The notes under the pieces are model-generated. The model was not told the origin of the DNA and did not search any database. It was given only the letters and a program-made list of their open reading frames with translations. The position numbers and the translations under genes were made by a program. DNA of 64,000 bases, taken from Phycisphaerales bacterium (GTDB lineage Bacteria > Planctomycetota > Phycisphaerae > Phycisphaerales > UBA1924). How positions within the stretch are numbered: the first letter of the stretch is position 1; the number at the start of each line of letters is the position of its first letter. The stretch is from the NCBI GenBank assembly GCA_023382935.1, contig JAHDXL010000005.1, forward strand, positions 365,503-429,502, in the 5' to 3' direction. This document shows positions 34,192 to 42,533 of this stretch, piece by piece.

Positions 34192-35465
34192 GGCGTCTGT
34201 GATGCCGACGGGCGAGGGGCGTAACGGGCCTGGGCGATCTCAAACAGTCGATCGCGCATCTGCGGAAGAGAGGTGAAACTGGCGCGTCGCTCGAGTCGAT
34301 CGAGGAATCGCTTGAGTTCTTCGTTGCGTCGCTCGCGGAGCAACTCATCTTTGATGGCCAGTTGCGCGTGGTAGATGCTGATGGACTCGGTGGTGATGTC
34401 TTCAAGTTTGAGCCACGCGGTCTGTGAGCCGATCTCGAAAGGCCCGGTCCAGTCTCCCGGCTTGAGCGCGTGGGCTTTTTCGTTGAGGATTGCGCTGCCG
34501 TAGAACCTCGTCTGCTCGTAGGCGCCTTCGAGGGGAAACTGGTCGAGCCCCCCTTGTTCCGGCTTGTAGTTGGTGGCCGAGGCGAGAGCGACTTCCTCGA
34601 ACGGCGTGCCCGAGGCCAGGGCGTCGTTGACGGCCTCCACGTCGGCGGTGCTTGCGGTGGGGATGCGGATGAGCCGCAGAGTGGCGGAGGGCGGCGGGTT
34701 GTAGAGATTCCAGTCGCGTTGATAGCGCTGGCGGATGTCGCGCCAGGAGATGTTGACGCGCGAGTTGATTTCGCGAATGAGCGTGTTGCGAATGAGGGCT
34801 TCCTTCTCGCGCTGGCGGAGGAACTCGTCTTCGGAGATGCCTTCCTTTTCGCTCAGGCGGCGGCCAGCCAGGGCGCGGCTGCCCCCGGCCTGGCTGATGC
34901 GTTCCTTGTTCAGCGCGTCGAGGAAGGCGCGGAAGCCCTGCTTCTGGTCGGGAGTCAGGCGGGAAAGCGCCTCGGCCCGGAGCAGTTCGTCGGTGATGAT
35001 TTCCTCGAGTCGACGTTCGATCTGGTCCCTGGCAAACGGCTCCCAGCGATTGGGGGGCATCTGCGCAGCCTCTGCCCGCAAACGATCGGCGAGGGGCTCC
35101 AGGAATGAACTGGCGTAGATCGGCTTGCCATTGACATCGCCGATCTTGGACTCGACCAGCACCGGGGCTTCCACCGGGGCAGCATTGCTGGGCTGGGGCG
35201 GAGGCGGGCCGGGCTTGACGCTCACGATGGGGGGCGGCTGTTCGCCGGGAATGGGGGGCGGGTTGTCCACCGCCCACGACTCGGTGGGTCGTTGTTCAGC
35301 CGGAACGTCGGGCACGAAGTCTTCGGGCTGAATGACCCGCACGGACCGAGAGCCTGAGAGAATCGGCACGCGGGCACAGGCCGGGAGCAGGGCCAGGCCG
35401 GCGCTGAGGGCAAGCGTCCCGGTGAGTTGCAGTCGAGCGTCGATCCGGCGGGCTTGGTTTTTCAT
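34188..35465 (-). CDS. SurA/parvulin-like chaperone lipoprotein
   Basis: With ATG 35465 (MKNQARRID) the product has 425 residues; an ATG at 35474 adds three. A lipoprotein-type signal ends in LALLPACARV. A proline-rich linker (about residues 55-95) follows, then a helical SurA-N-like domain that includes VNGKPIYASSFLEPLADRL. A degenerate parvulin-like domain near 255-360 (RLIRIPTASTADVEAVNDAL, LKPGDWTGPFEIG) completes it. It probably assists folding of exported proteins. Catalytic parvulin residues are not clear, so it may be a chaperone without isomerase activity. It is coupled to yraN. Confidence 0.7.
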   Translation of the reverse strand: MKNQARRIDARLQLTGTLALSAGLALLPACARVPILSGSRSVRVIQPEDFVPDVPAEQRPTESWAVDNPPPIPGEQPPPIVSVKPGPPPPQPSNAAPVEAPVLVESKIGDVNGKPIYASSFLEPLADRLRAEAAQMPPNRWEPFARDQIERRLEEIITDELLRAEALSRLTPDQKQGFRAFLDALNKERISQAGGSRALAGRRLSEKEGISEDEFLRQREKEALIRNTLIREINSRVNISWRDIRQRYQRDWNLYNPPPSATLRLIRIPTASTADVEAVNDALASGTPFEEVALASATNYKPEQGGLDQFPLEGAYEQTRFYGSAILNEKAHALKPGDWTGPFEIGSQTAWLKLEDITTESISIYHAQLAIKDELLRERRNEELKRFLDRLERRASFTSLPQMRDRLFEIAQARYAPRPSASQTP

Positions 35466-35546
35466 GGGCTGCACGGGGGCGCTGGGGTTTGGGTTGCGCT
35501 ACCATTGGGCGTTTCGGGGCCAAGAGACGAAGGGGGCCGTCGGACG

Positions 35547-36023
35547 ATGAGCGATGACCAGACTCCGAAGATTATCGTGGATGACGACTGGAAGTCGCAA
35601 GCGCGGGCGGAGAAGGAGCGGCTGAAGGCTTCGGAGCCTCCGAGGGCCCCGGCTCGACAGGAACCGGAGGAGGGGGGTGGGGTTCCCGAGAAGATCGGGT
35701 TTGAGCACCTGCTGGAGGTGCTGGCCACGCAGGCCCTGATGTATCTCGGGGCGTATCCCGATCCGCAGACCGGGAGGGCGGTTCTAGCCCCGGACCTGGC
35801 AAAATTGCACATCGATCTGCTGGGCGTGGTCGAAGAAAAGACTCGTGGAAATCTCACGCCTGACGAAAAGCGGAAGATCGATGGCATCCTGCATGAACTG
35901 CGTATGCAGTTTGTGGAAATCTCCAAGGCCATTGCCAAGGCGATAGAAGAGGGGAAGATTTCTCCGGCCGATCTTCAGGGCGGCGGTCCGATCGGCGGGG
36001 CGTCACCAGGCCCGGGTCTCTAG
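35547..36023 (+). CDS. DUF1844 family protein
   Basis: The 158-residue product has a charged, proline-rich N-terminus (residues 1-45) and then a compact helical domain (FEHLLEVLATQALMYLGAYP and LAKLHIDLLGVVEEKTRGNL). This matches DUF1844, whose function is unknown. It ends with a glycine/proline-rich tail. A GAAGGGGG sequence upstream can serve as ribosome-binding site. It is divergent from the SurA-like gene and lies just upstream of sdhC, 27 bases apart, so it may share the sdh transcript. Confidence 0.82.
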   Translation: MSDDQTPKIIVDDDWKSQARAEKERLKASEPPRAPARQEPEEGGGVPEKIGFEHLLEVLATQALMYLGAYPDPQTGRAVLAPDLAKLHIDLLGVVEEKTRGNLTPDEKRKIDGILHELRMQFVEISKAIAKAIEEGKISPADLQGGGPIGGASPGPGL

Positions 36024-36050
36024 ACCCGGCACATTCGAGAGGACAAGCCT

Positions 36051-36953
36051 GTGGACAACGGGCAAGGCTTCGTGCAGCGGAACTACTTCCTGCTTCGGCG
36101 TCTGCACTCACTGACGGGCGTCGTTCCTATCGGCGCGTTCATGCTCATCCACCTGACGACGAACTCGTCGATCCTGTGGGGGGCCATCAACGGGCGGGCG
36201 CACGCGGCAACGCCGATCGGGCGCGGCGTCGAGACCTTCCAGGACGAAGTCTCGTTCATCAACGGGATGCCGCTGCTGCTGCTGATCGAGGCGCTGGTGC
36301 TGTGGCTTCCGATTGCGTTTCACGGGATTTTGGGCGTGGTGTTCGCTCTCGGAGCGTCGAACAACGTCGCCAGGTACGGGTATCAGGGCAACAAGCGGTA
36401 CATGCTGCAGAGGCTCACCGGGTACCTCGGCTTTGCGTTCATTCTCTACCACGTCGCCACGCTCCGGTGGGGGTGGGAGTGGCTGACCCCGGCGAACACG
36501 GCCTGGAGCCACTACTTTGCGACCTCGACCCTGGCGGCGGCCCTGAAGGGCGATGGCGGGCAATGGACGGTGCCTGGCATCATCGTGTCGCTGGGGTATT
36601 TCATCGGCGTCAGCGCGCTGGTGTTCCACTTTGCCAACGGGCTACTGACCGCGTCGATCACCTGGGGCATCGCGGTGTCGCAACGGGCGAGGCAGCGGTG
36701 GGGGTATTTGTGCACGGGCATTGGGGCGGTGGTCATGCTGCTGGGCTGGTCGGCTCTGGCCGGGTTCGTGTTCCTCGTGGACCATGACGAGGCGCACCAG
36801 ATCGAGCGTCGAATGGTCGAGTTGAAGTACGGGCCGGAGTTTCTGAAAGAGATCGAGCGGGAGCACCTCCATCGCCCGGGGATGGAAGCGGCGGCGATCC
36901 GGCGAGCGGCCGAGGTGCCGTATCCGGGACCGGCGCCCGTGATTCGTGAGTAG
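36051..36953 (+). CDS. sdhC: Succinate dehydrogenase cytochrome b subunit
   Basis: SdhC anchors the complex and carries quinone and haem sites. The 300-residue GTG-start protein has about five membrane helices and four well-placed histidines: LHSLTG near residue 20, FHGILG near 98, LYHVAT near 133 and FHFANG near 198. This fits a type B, di-haem succinate:quinone oxidoreductase. It is longer than the roughly 200-residue Bacillus SdhC, mainly because of a 50-residue cytoplasmic tail. The stop overlaps the open frame of sdhA. Confidence 0.9.
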   Translation: MDNGQGFVQRNYFLLRRLHSLTGVVPIGAFMLIHLTTNSSILWGAINGRAHAATPIGRGVETFQDEVSFINGMPLLLLIEALVLWLPIAFHGILGVVFALGASNNVARYGYQGNKRYMLQRLTGYLGFAFILYHVATLRWGWEWLTPANTAWSHYFATSTLAAALKGDGGQWTVPGIIVSLGYFIGVSALVFHFANGLLTASITWGIAVSQRARQRWGYLCTGIGAVVMLLGWSALAGFVFLVDHDEAHQIERRMVELKYGPEFLKEIEREHLHRPGMEAAAIRRAAEVPYPGPAPVIRE

Positions 36954-37029
36954 GACGGCACACGGGCCGGACGCGCGTGCCATCGAGGCCGTCGTCCATT
37001 CCTCCAGTTCTTCGGCAGGAGCGAACAAG

Positions 37030-39012
37030 GTGTCTACAAGTCAGCGGGTGATCATCGTCGGCGGGGGACTGGCGGGGCTGGCGGCGGCGGTGCGGATCGC
37101 CGAGGCGGGCGTGCCAGTGGACCTGTTCAGCATGGTGCCGGTGAAGCGAAGCCACTCGGTGTGCGCTCAGGGCGGGATCAACGCGTGCAACGAAGTGGCG
37201 CGCCAGCAGGGCTATTCGGAGTACCAACACTTCGACGAGACGATCTACGGCGGCGACTTCCTGGCCGACCAGGGGCCGGTGCTCGAGATGTGCAACTGGG
37301 CGCCCAAGATCATCCAATTGCTGGATCGCATGGGGGTGCCGTTCAACCGCACGGCCGAGGGGCGGCATGACCTGCGCCTCTTCGGTGGGAGCCTGTTTAA
37401 GCGGACGCATTTTTCGGGCGCCACCACGGGGCAGCAGTTGCTGTATGCCCTGGATGAGCAGACGCGGCGCTATGAGAGCGAAGGGAAGATCAGCAAGTAC
37501 GAGTTCTGGGAGTTCCTCGCCCCGGTGACGGTGGGAGAGGGTGAGGAGCGCCGTTGCGTCGGCATCGTCGCCCAGGACATGCGGACGATGCAGATCCGGT
37601 CGTTCCGAGGCGACGCGGTGGTGATGGCCACCGGTGGGTGCGGGCTGATCTTCGGCAAGAGCACCAACAGCGTGATCTGCACGGGCGGTGCGGCCAGCCG
37701 GTGCTACCAGGCGGGCGCGTGGTACGCCAACGGCGAGATGATCCAGGTGCACCCGACGGCCATTCCCGGTGCCGACAAGTGCCGCCTGATGAGTGAATCG
37801 GCTCGCGGTGAGGGCGGGCGCGTCTGGGTTCCGCGGCAGAAGGGTGACAAGCGTCCGCCGCGACAGATTCCCGATTCGGAGCGCTGGTACTTCCTCGAGG
37901 AGAAGTATCCGGCCTACGGCAACCTCGTGCCCCGCGACATCGCGACGCGCGAGATCTTCGACGTGTGCGTGAATGAGGGAATGGGCATCGACGGCGGGAA
38001 CATGGTGTACCTGGACCTGACGCACAAGGATCCGGCGTACCTCACGGAGAAACTCGGTGGGATCATGGAGATCTACGAGAAGTTCGTGGGGGTCGATCCT
38101 CGCCATGAGCCGATGAAGATTTTCCCGGCCGTGCACTACACGATGGGCGGGATGTGGACGACGTTCACGCCGGGCTCGTATCAGCCGTCGCAGCCGGCCG
38201 GAGCGCACAAGTCGGGCGACAGGCCGCCGGTCGGCACCGAGGTCGGCGTGGGCATGGCGTATGGCGCGCCGAACAACATGATGACCAACATCCGCGGGCT
38301 GTATGCCTTCGGCGAGGTCAACTTCGCCTATCACGGCGCCACGCGCCTGGGGGCCAATGCGCTGCTGAGTTGCATCTTCGACGGGCTGTACAACGGGGTG
38401 TCGGTGGTGAACTACATCCAGCAGGAAGCGCCGTCGCAGCACCCGGCGGAGAAGTTGAAGGCCGATGCGTACGAGGCTGCTGCGGCGGCGGAGAAGGCCA
38501 AAGTTGATCGCCTGCTGGCGACGGTGGGCAAGGGCAGCGCGGACCGCGCGTTCAACCCGTATGTCATCGCGCAGGAAATGGGCGACGAGATGACGGCCGC
38601 CTCGACGGTCGTGAAGACCGGGCCGCGGCTGCAGCAGTGCCTGAGCAAACTGGCAGAACTGAAGGAGCGATACACGAGGGTGCGTCTGGGCGACGCGGCG
38701 GGCTGGACGAACCAGACGCTCAGTTTCACCCGCGCCGTGGGCGACATGCTGATTCTGGCCGAAGTGATCGCCAGGTGCGGGCTGTTGCGCGAGGAAAGCC
38801 GCGGGTCGCACAAGCGGCTGGACTTCCCGGATCGCGACGACACGCGATTTCTCAAGACCAGCGTGGCGGAGTTCGTGCCCGGCACGGGCCAGCCGCGGAT
38901 CTTCTGGCGTGACGTGCAGACGAACCTGGTGAAACTGCGTGCCCGAACGTATGGCAAGGTGGAGGCGGGCGAAGGCAGGAAGCAGCCTGAGGCGGTGGCT
39001 TCGGCGAGTTGA
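37030..39012 (+). CDS. sdhA: Succinate dehydrogenase flavoprotein subunit
   Basis: SdhA oxidises succinate to fumarate. The 660-residue protein opens with the FAD-binding motif IIVGGGLAGLAAAVRIAEAG, then HSVCAQGGINA, where the His binds FAD covalently in the family. It contains QVHPTAIPG and the catalytic region with HYTMGGMWT. The GTG at 37030 has AGGAG eight bases before it and starts right at the Rossmann strand, so it is preferred over the earlier frame opening at 36946. Sequence details match the type B group together with SdhB. Confidence 0.95.
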   Translation: MSTSQRVIIVGGGLAGLAAAVRIAEAGVPVDLFSMVPVKRSHSVCAQGGINACNEVARQQGYSEYQHFDETIYGGDFLADQGPVLEMCNWAPKIIQLLDRMGVPFNRTAEGRHDLRLFGGSLFKRTHFSGATTGQQLLYALDEQTRRYESEGKISKYEFWEFLAPVTVGEGEERRCVGIVAQDMRTMQIRSFRGDAVVMATGGCGLIFGKSTNSVICTGGAASRCYQAGAWYANGEMIQVHPTAIPGADKCRLMSESARGEGGRVWVPRQKGDKRPPRQIPDSERWYFLEEKYPAYGNLVPRDIATREIFDVCVNEGMGIDGGNMVYLDLTHKDPAYLTEKLGGIMEIYEKFVGVDPRHEPMKIFPAVHYTMGGMWTTFTPGSYQPSQPAGAHKSGDRPPVGTEVGVGMAYGAPNNMMTNIRGLYAFGEVNFAYHGATRLGANALLSCIFDGLYNGVSVVNYIQQEAPSQHPAEKLKADAYEAAAAAEKAKVDRLLATVGKGSADRAFNPYVIAQEMGDEMTAASTVVKTGPRLQQCLSKLAELKERYTRVRLGDAAGWTNQTLSFTRAVGDMLILAEVIARCGLLREESRGSHKRLDFPDRDDTRFLKTSVAEFVPGTGQPRIFWRDVQTNLVKLRARTYGKVEAGEGRKQPEAVASAS

Positions 39013-39033
39013 GTGAAAGCAGAGGACCGTTCG

Positions 39034-39843
39034 ATGAGCAACACGGCCAGGGGCGGGGTCAGGGCGAGAAACGTGATCTTCCGCATCAAGCGGTGCGAAG
39101 GCCCGGGCAAGCCTTCGCGATGGGAAGCGTTCAAGGTTCCGGTGGAGCCGAACGCCAACGTGATTTCGTGCCTGAACTGGATCGCGGCCAATCCGGTGAC
39201 GATCGACGGCAGGCAGACAACGCCGGTGGTGTGGGATTCCAACTGCCTGGAAGAGGTCTGCGGCGCCTGCACGATGGTGATTAATGGGCGGGTGCGGCAG
39301 AGTTGCTCGTGCCTGATCGACGAATACGCGCCCAACGAGGGCGACACTATCACGCTCGAACCGATGAGCAAGTTTCCCGTGGTGCGCGACCTGTGGGTCG
39401 ATCGCCAGCGACTGTTCTGGGGACTCAGGAAGGTCAAGGCTTGGGTGCCGATTGACGGGACGTACAGCCTGGGCGAAGGTCCGCGCGAAACGCCTGACCA
39501 CCAGCACGACCGCTACGTCATGTCGACGTGCATGAGTTGTGGCTGCTGTCTCGACGCCTGTCCGCAGTATCACAAGGAGGAGGACGAGGGCAAGTGGGAC
39601 CGCTCGTTCGTTGGTGCGGCCGTGGTCAACCAGGCTCGCCTGTTCAATGAACACGGCACGGGCAGGGTGCTCAAGCCCGAGCGGCTCGATGCCCTGATGG
39701 GCCCGGGCGGGCTGGACGCCTGCGGCAAGGCGGAGAACTGCGTCAAGGTGTGCCCGAAGAACATCCCTCTGGTCGAGTCCATCGCGGCCGTGAACCGTGC
39801 GATCACGATTCATGGGTTCAAGCGGATCTTCTCTGGAAAGTGA
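39034..39843 (+). CDS. sdhB: Succinate dehydrogenase iron-sulphur subunit
   Basis: SdhB carries electrons from FAD to quinone. The 269-residue protein has three cluster motifs. The [2Fe-2S] set is in NCLEEVCGACTMVINGR with a further Cys. The [4Fe-4S] motif is CMSCGCCLDACP near residues 166-177. The [3Fe-4S] motif is CGKAENCVKVCP near 231-242. An AGAGGA ribosome-binding site supports ATG 39034; a GTG at 39013 is possible. The stop (TGA) overlaps the nadC ATG as TGATG. Confidence 0.94.
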   Translation: MSNTARGGVRARNVIFRIKRCEGPGKPSRWEAFKVPVEPNANVISCLNWIAANPVTIDGRQTTPVVWDSNCLEEVCGACTMVINGRVRQSCSCLIDEYAPNEGDTITLEPMSKFPVVRDLWVDRQRLFWGLRKVKAWVPIDGTYSLGEGPRETPDHQHDRYVMSTCMSCGCCLDACPQYHKEEDEGKWDRSFVGAAVVNQARLFNEHGTGRVLKPERLDALMGPGGLDACGKAENCVKVCPKNIPLVESIAAVNRAITIHGFKRIFSGK

Positions 39844-40766
39844 TGCAGCGGTCGCCAATGCAGCCCGGTGAGATGTATGAGCAGATCCGGGCGACCGGGC
39901 TGGTTTGTCGGCTGCTGGCACTGGCGCGCGATGAAGACCTCGGTCCGTCGCAGCGCGACCTGACCAGCCATCTATTCTGCGATGAGCGTGAAACGGCGCG
40001 GTGCGCGGTGGTGGCGAGGCAGGACTGCATACTGAGCGGGCTGGCCGTCGGGGCCGACGTGCTTGAGGTGTTCGGGTACGCGGGGGCGGTGCGGTGGGAG
40101 GTGCTGGCCCGCGACGGGGACCGCGTGAAGCAGGGCCAGAAGGTGGGCCTGCTCGAAGGCCCTCGCCGGGCGGTGCTGGCGGTGGAGCGCACGCTGTTGA
40201 ATCTCGTCGGGCGGCTGTCGGGCGTGGCCACGCAGACGCGCCGGTTCGTCGAGGCGATGGGGCCGGGGGCCGGGAGCGTCCTGTGCGACACACGCAAGAC
40301 CACGCCCGGTCTGCGCGTGCTGGAGAAGTACGCGGTGGTGTGCGGCGGCGGTGTGTCGCACCGCATGGGGCTGCATGACGCGGTTCTGGTCAAGGACAAT
40401 CACCTGGCCGGCGTGACGCTCGAGGCCCTGACGCGGCGCGTCGAGGAGATGGCCCGGCGTGCGCGGACCGAGCCGGGGTGTGCCTTCGTCGAGGTCGAGG
40501 TGGACAGCCTGGAGCAGTTGGAGCGGCTGTGCGCCGTCGAGGCCGGACTGGTGCAGATCGCGTTGCTGGACAACTTCCGGGTGGCGGATCTGCGTGCGGG
40601 CGTGGCAATGCGTGACGAGCGTTGCCCGGGCCTGTTGCTGGAGGCTTCGGGCGGGGTGAGTCTGCAGAGCATTCGCGCCATCGCGCAGACGGGCGTCGAT
40701 CGCATCAGCGTCGGTGCGCTGACGCACGCGGCGGTCAGCGCCGACTTCGGGCTGGATGCGCTGTGA
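39843..40766 (+). CDS. nadC: Nicotinate-nucleotide pyrophosphorylase (carboxylating)
   Basis: NadC converts quinolinate and PRPP to nicotinate mononucleotide in de novo NAD synthesis. The 307-residue protein has the family motifs CDTRKTTPGLRVLEKYAV, HRMGLHDAVLVKDNH and a C-terminal EASGGVSLQSIRAIAQTGVD phosphate-binding segment. The ATG overlaps the sdhB stop, so translation is probably coupled to the sdh genes. No nadA or nadB is in the window. The stop overlaps the birA ATG in the same TGATG way. Confidence 0.93.
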   Translation: MQRSPMQPGEMYEQIRATGLVCRLLALARDEDLGPSQRDLTSHLFCDERETARCAVVARQDCILSGLAVGADVLEVFGYAGAVRWEVLARDGDRVKQGQKVGLLEGPRRAVLAVERTLLNLVGRLSGVATQTRRFVEAMGPGAGSVLCDTRKTTPGLRVLEKYAVVCGGGVSHRMGLHDAVLVKDNHLAGVTLEALTRRVEEMARRARTEPGCAFVEVEVDSLEQLERLCAVEAGLVQIALLDNFRVADLRAGVAMRDERCPGLLLEASGGVSLQSIRAIAQTGVDRISVGALTHAAVSADFGLDAL

Positions 40767-41605
40767 TGGGGCAGGGTGATCCGATCGAAGTTGGTTCACC
40801 AGTGCCGGGACCCGGCGCGGAGCGGACTCTGGCACGGGGCGAGGATCTGCAAACTTGGGCCGATCGGCTGGAAGCAGTGATCGCCCGGGTGCCGGGTCCG
40901 ATGGATCGCGTGCGTGTGCTGACCCGGACAGGCTCAACGCAGGATGCGGCATGGGAGGCCTGCGGGGGGCGTGCCGGGCTGCTGGTGACGACGGGGCGGC
41001 AGGCCAGCGGTCGCGGACGACTGGGGCGGGTGTGGCGCGATGAACAGGGCCAAGGTGTTGCGGCAACATTTGTGGTCGAGGCGAGCGTGGAAACGTGGCG
41101 CATGTCGATCCTGGCGGGCGTGGCCGCCTCGGGGGCATGCGATCGTTTCCTCGGGCAGCCGACGCGCACACGCTGGCCGAATGACGTGCTCGAACCGGGT
41201 GAAGGCGGGCGCAAGTTGGGCGGAGTGCTGATCGAGGTGCGAGGCGGGCTGGCTCTGGTTGGTGTAGGCGTGAACGTGGCGCAGCAGGAGCGCGAGTGGC
41301 CGGAGGAGTTGCAGGGCAGGGCCGTCAGCCTGTCACAACTGGGATCGGCGTGCTCTCGCATTGACATGCTGGAGGAGTTGCTCGCGCAGTTGCATCGCTG
41401 GTGGTCGCGTTCGAGCGAGGAACTGGTGGACGAATGGCGTCAGCGTGAGTGGCTCATCGGGCGGCGCTGCACGATCGCGCATGACGGGCAGCGGCACACC
41501 GGGCTGGTTCGATCGATCGACCCGATTGGCAATCTGGTGCTGGATACGGAGGAGGGAGAACTGCATGTGTCCAGCGCGAGTGCCAGCGTGGTGCAGAATC
41601 TCTGA
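40766..41605 (+). CDS. birA: Biotin-[acetyl-CoA carboxylase] ligase
   Basis: BirA activates biotin with ATP and attaches it to a carrier protein lysine. The 279-residue product has the motifs TRTGSTQDAAWEA, TTGRQASGRGRLGRVW (the biotin/AMP loop) and TRWPNDVLEPGEGGRKLGG. It has no N-terminal helix-turn-helix, so it is a monofunctional ligase rather than a repressor. The last 50 residues form the usual SH3-like end (GLVRSIDPIGNLVLDTEEGE). ATG 40766 overlaps the nadC stop. Confidence 0.92.
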   Translation: MGQGDPIEVGSPVPGPGAERTLARGEDLQTWADRLEAVIARVPGPMDRVRVLTRTGSTQDAAWEACGGRAGLLVTTGRQASGRGRLGRVWRDEQGQGVAATFVVEASVETWRMSILAGVAASGACDRFLGQPTRTRWPNDVLEPGEGGRKLGGVLIEVRGGLALVGVGVNVAQQEREWPEELQGRAVSLSQLGSACSRIDMLEELLAQLHRWWSRSSEELVDEWRQREWLIGRRCTIAHDGQRHTGLVRSIDPIGNLVLDTEEGELHVSSASASVVQNL

Positions 41606-41652
41606 GCACGGCCGCGCCGGTGGGGCTTCGGCCCAGCCTGCCGCGTGAAGGA

Positions 41653-42525
41653 TTAGCGCAGTCGTTCACGCGGGGCAGCGGCCCACTGCATTTTTCCAAG
41701 CAGCCTGGCCCAGTAACTCATCTCGGGATCGACTACAAGGTCGACGTGTTGCGCTGCGGCGCGGAAACGGATGCGGTCGCCCTTGCTGACCCGATGATCG
41801 ACCTGCCCGTCGGCCACCAGCGTGGTACCCCAGCCGTCGCCGTCGTTCACGCGATTCATGAACAGGTCCACCTGGCACGAACTGGGAACCACGATCGGCC
41901 GGAACGAAAGCGAGTGGGCGGCAATGGGAGTGATGACCATTGCGTCGACGCCGGGCGCTACGATGGGGCCTCCGGCGCTGATGTTGTACGCGGTCGATCC
42001 CATGGGCGTGGAGACGATCAACCCGTCGCCGGTGAAGGCCGGGCCGGGGTGCCCGTCGATCGAGAGGGTGCATGAGATCATGCGGAAGGGCGGGCCCGCG
42101 GTGACGACGAACTCGTTGAGTGCCAGGGCCGAGAAGTGCGGTGGGTCGCCCGCCCTGGACACCACGTCGGCCTCGAGCACGGGCAGCGACTGGAGTTCCA
42201 GTTCGCCCTCCCCGAAGACCTCGGCGGCATGCTCGCGCAGGCGTTCGAGTTCGAACGCGGCCATGAAACCGACTCGCCCGATGTTGACGCCGAGGATGGG
42301 CTTATGAAGTTGCAGACAGGAGCGGGAGGCCGCGAGCAGCGAGCCGTCACCACCAAGCACGACGACCAGGTCGATGTCGTCGCTGGGCGGCACCGGCTCC
42401 GGCGACATGCAGTCGATCACATCGTGCAGCCGCCCGTGCTCCTCGATGAGCGCGGTGACCGTGTCCACGGCGTATCCAGCGTCGGACTGCTCCCGGTTGA
42501 CGATCACCAGCACGCTTCGTGGCAT
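41653..42525 (-). CDS. nadK: NAD kinase
   Basis: NadK phosphorylates NAD to NADP. The 290-residue protein has the GGDGS motif in VVVLGGDGSLLAASR near residue 60, the conserved NEFVV near 139, and the active-site TGDGLIVSTPMGSTAYNISA region near 165, ending in AGGP. ATG 42525 (MPRSVLV) is preferred to the TTG six bases before it. The gene is convergent with birA. Together with transhydrogenase it supplies NADPH for biosynthesis. Confidence 0.94.
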   Translation of the reverse strand: MPRSVLVIVNREQSDAGYAVDTVTALIEEHGRLHDVIDCMSPEPVPPSDDIDLVVVLGGDGSLLAASRSCLQLHKPILGVNIGRVGFMAAFELERLREHAAEVFGEGELELQSLPVLEADVVSRAGDPPHFSALALNEFVVTAGPPFRMISCTLSIDGHPGPAFTGDGLIVSTPMGSTAYNISAGGPIVAPGVDAMVITPIAAHSLSFRPIVVPSSCQVDLFMNRVNDGDGWGTTLVADGQVDHRVSKGDRIRFRAAAQHVDLVVDPEMSYWARLLGKMQWAAAPRERLR

Positions 42526-42533
42526 GCCCAATC

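Noticed and set aside
36733-40293. 1186-codon frame on the minus strand over the sdh genes
   Set aside because: It lies opposite sdhA, sdhB and nadC, whose family motifs are clear. Its Arg/His/Pro-rich composition is typical of an antisense shadow in high-GC sequence.
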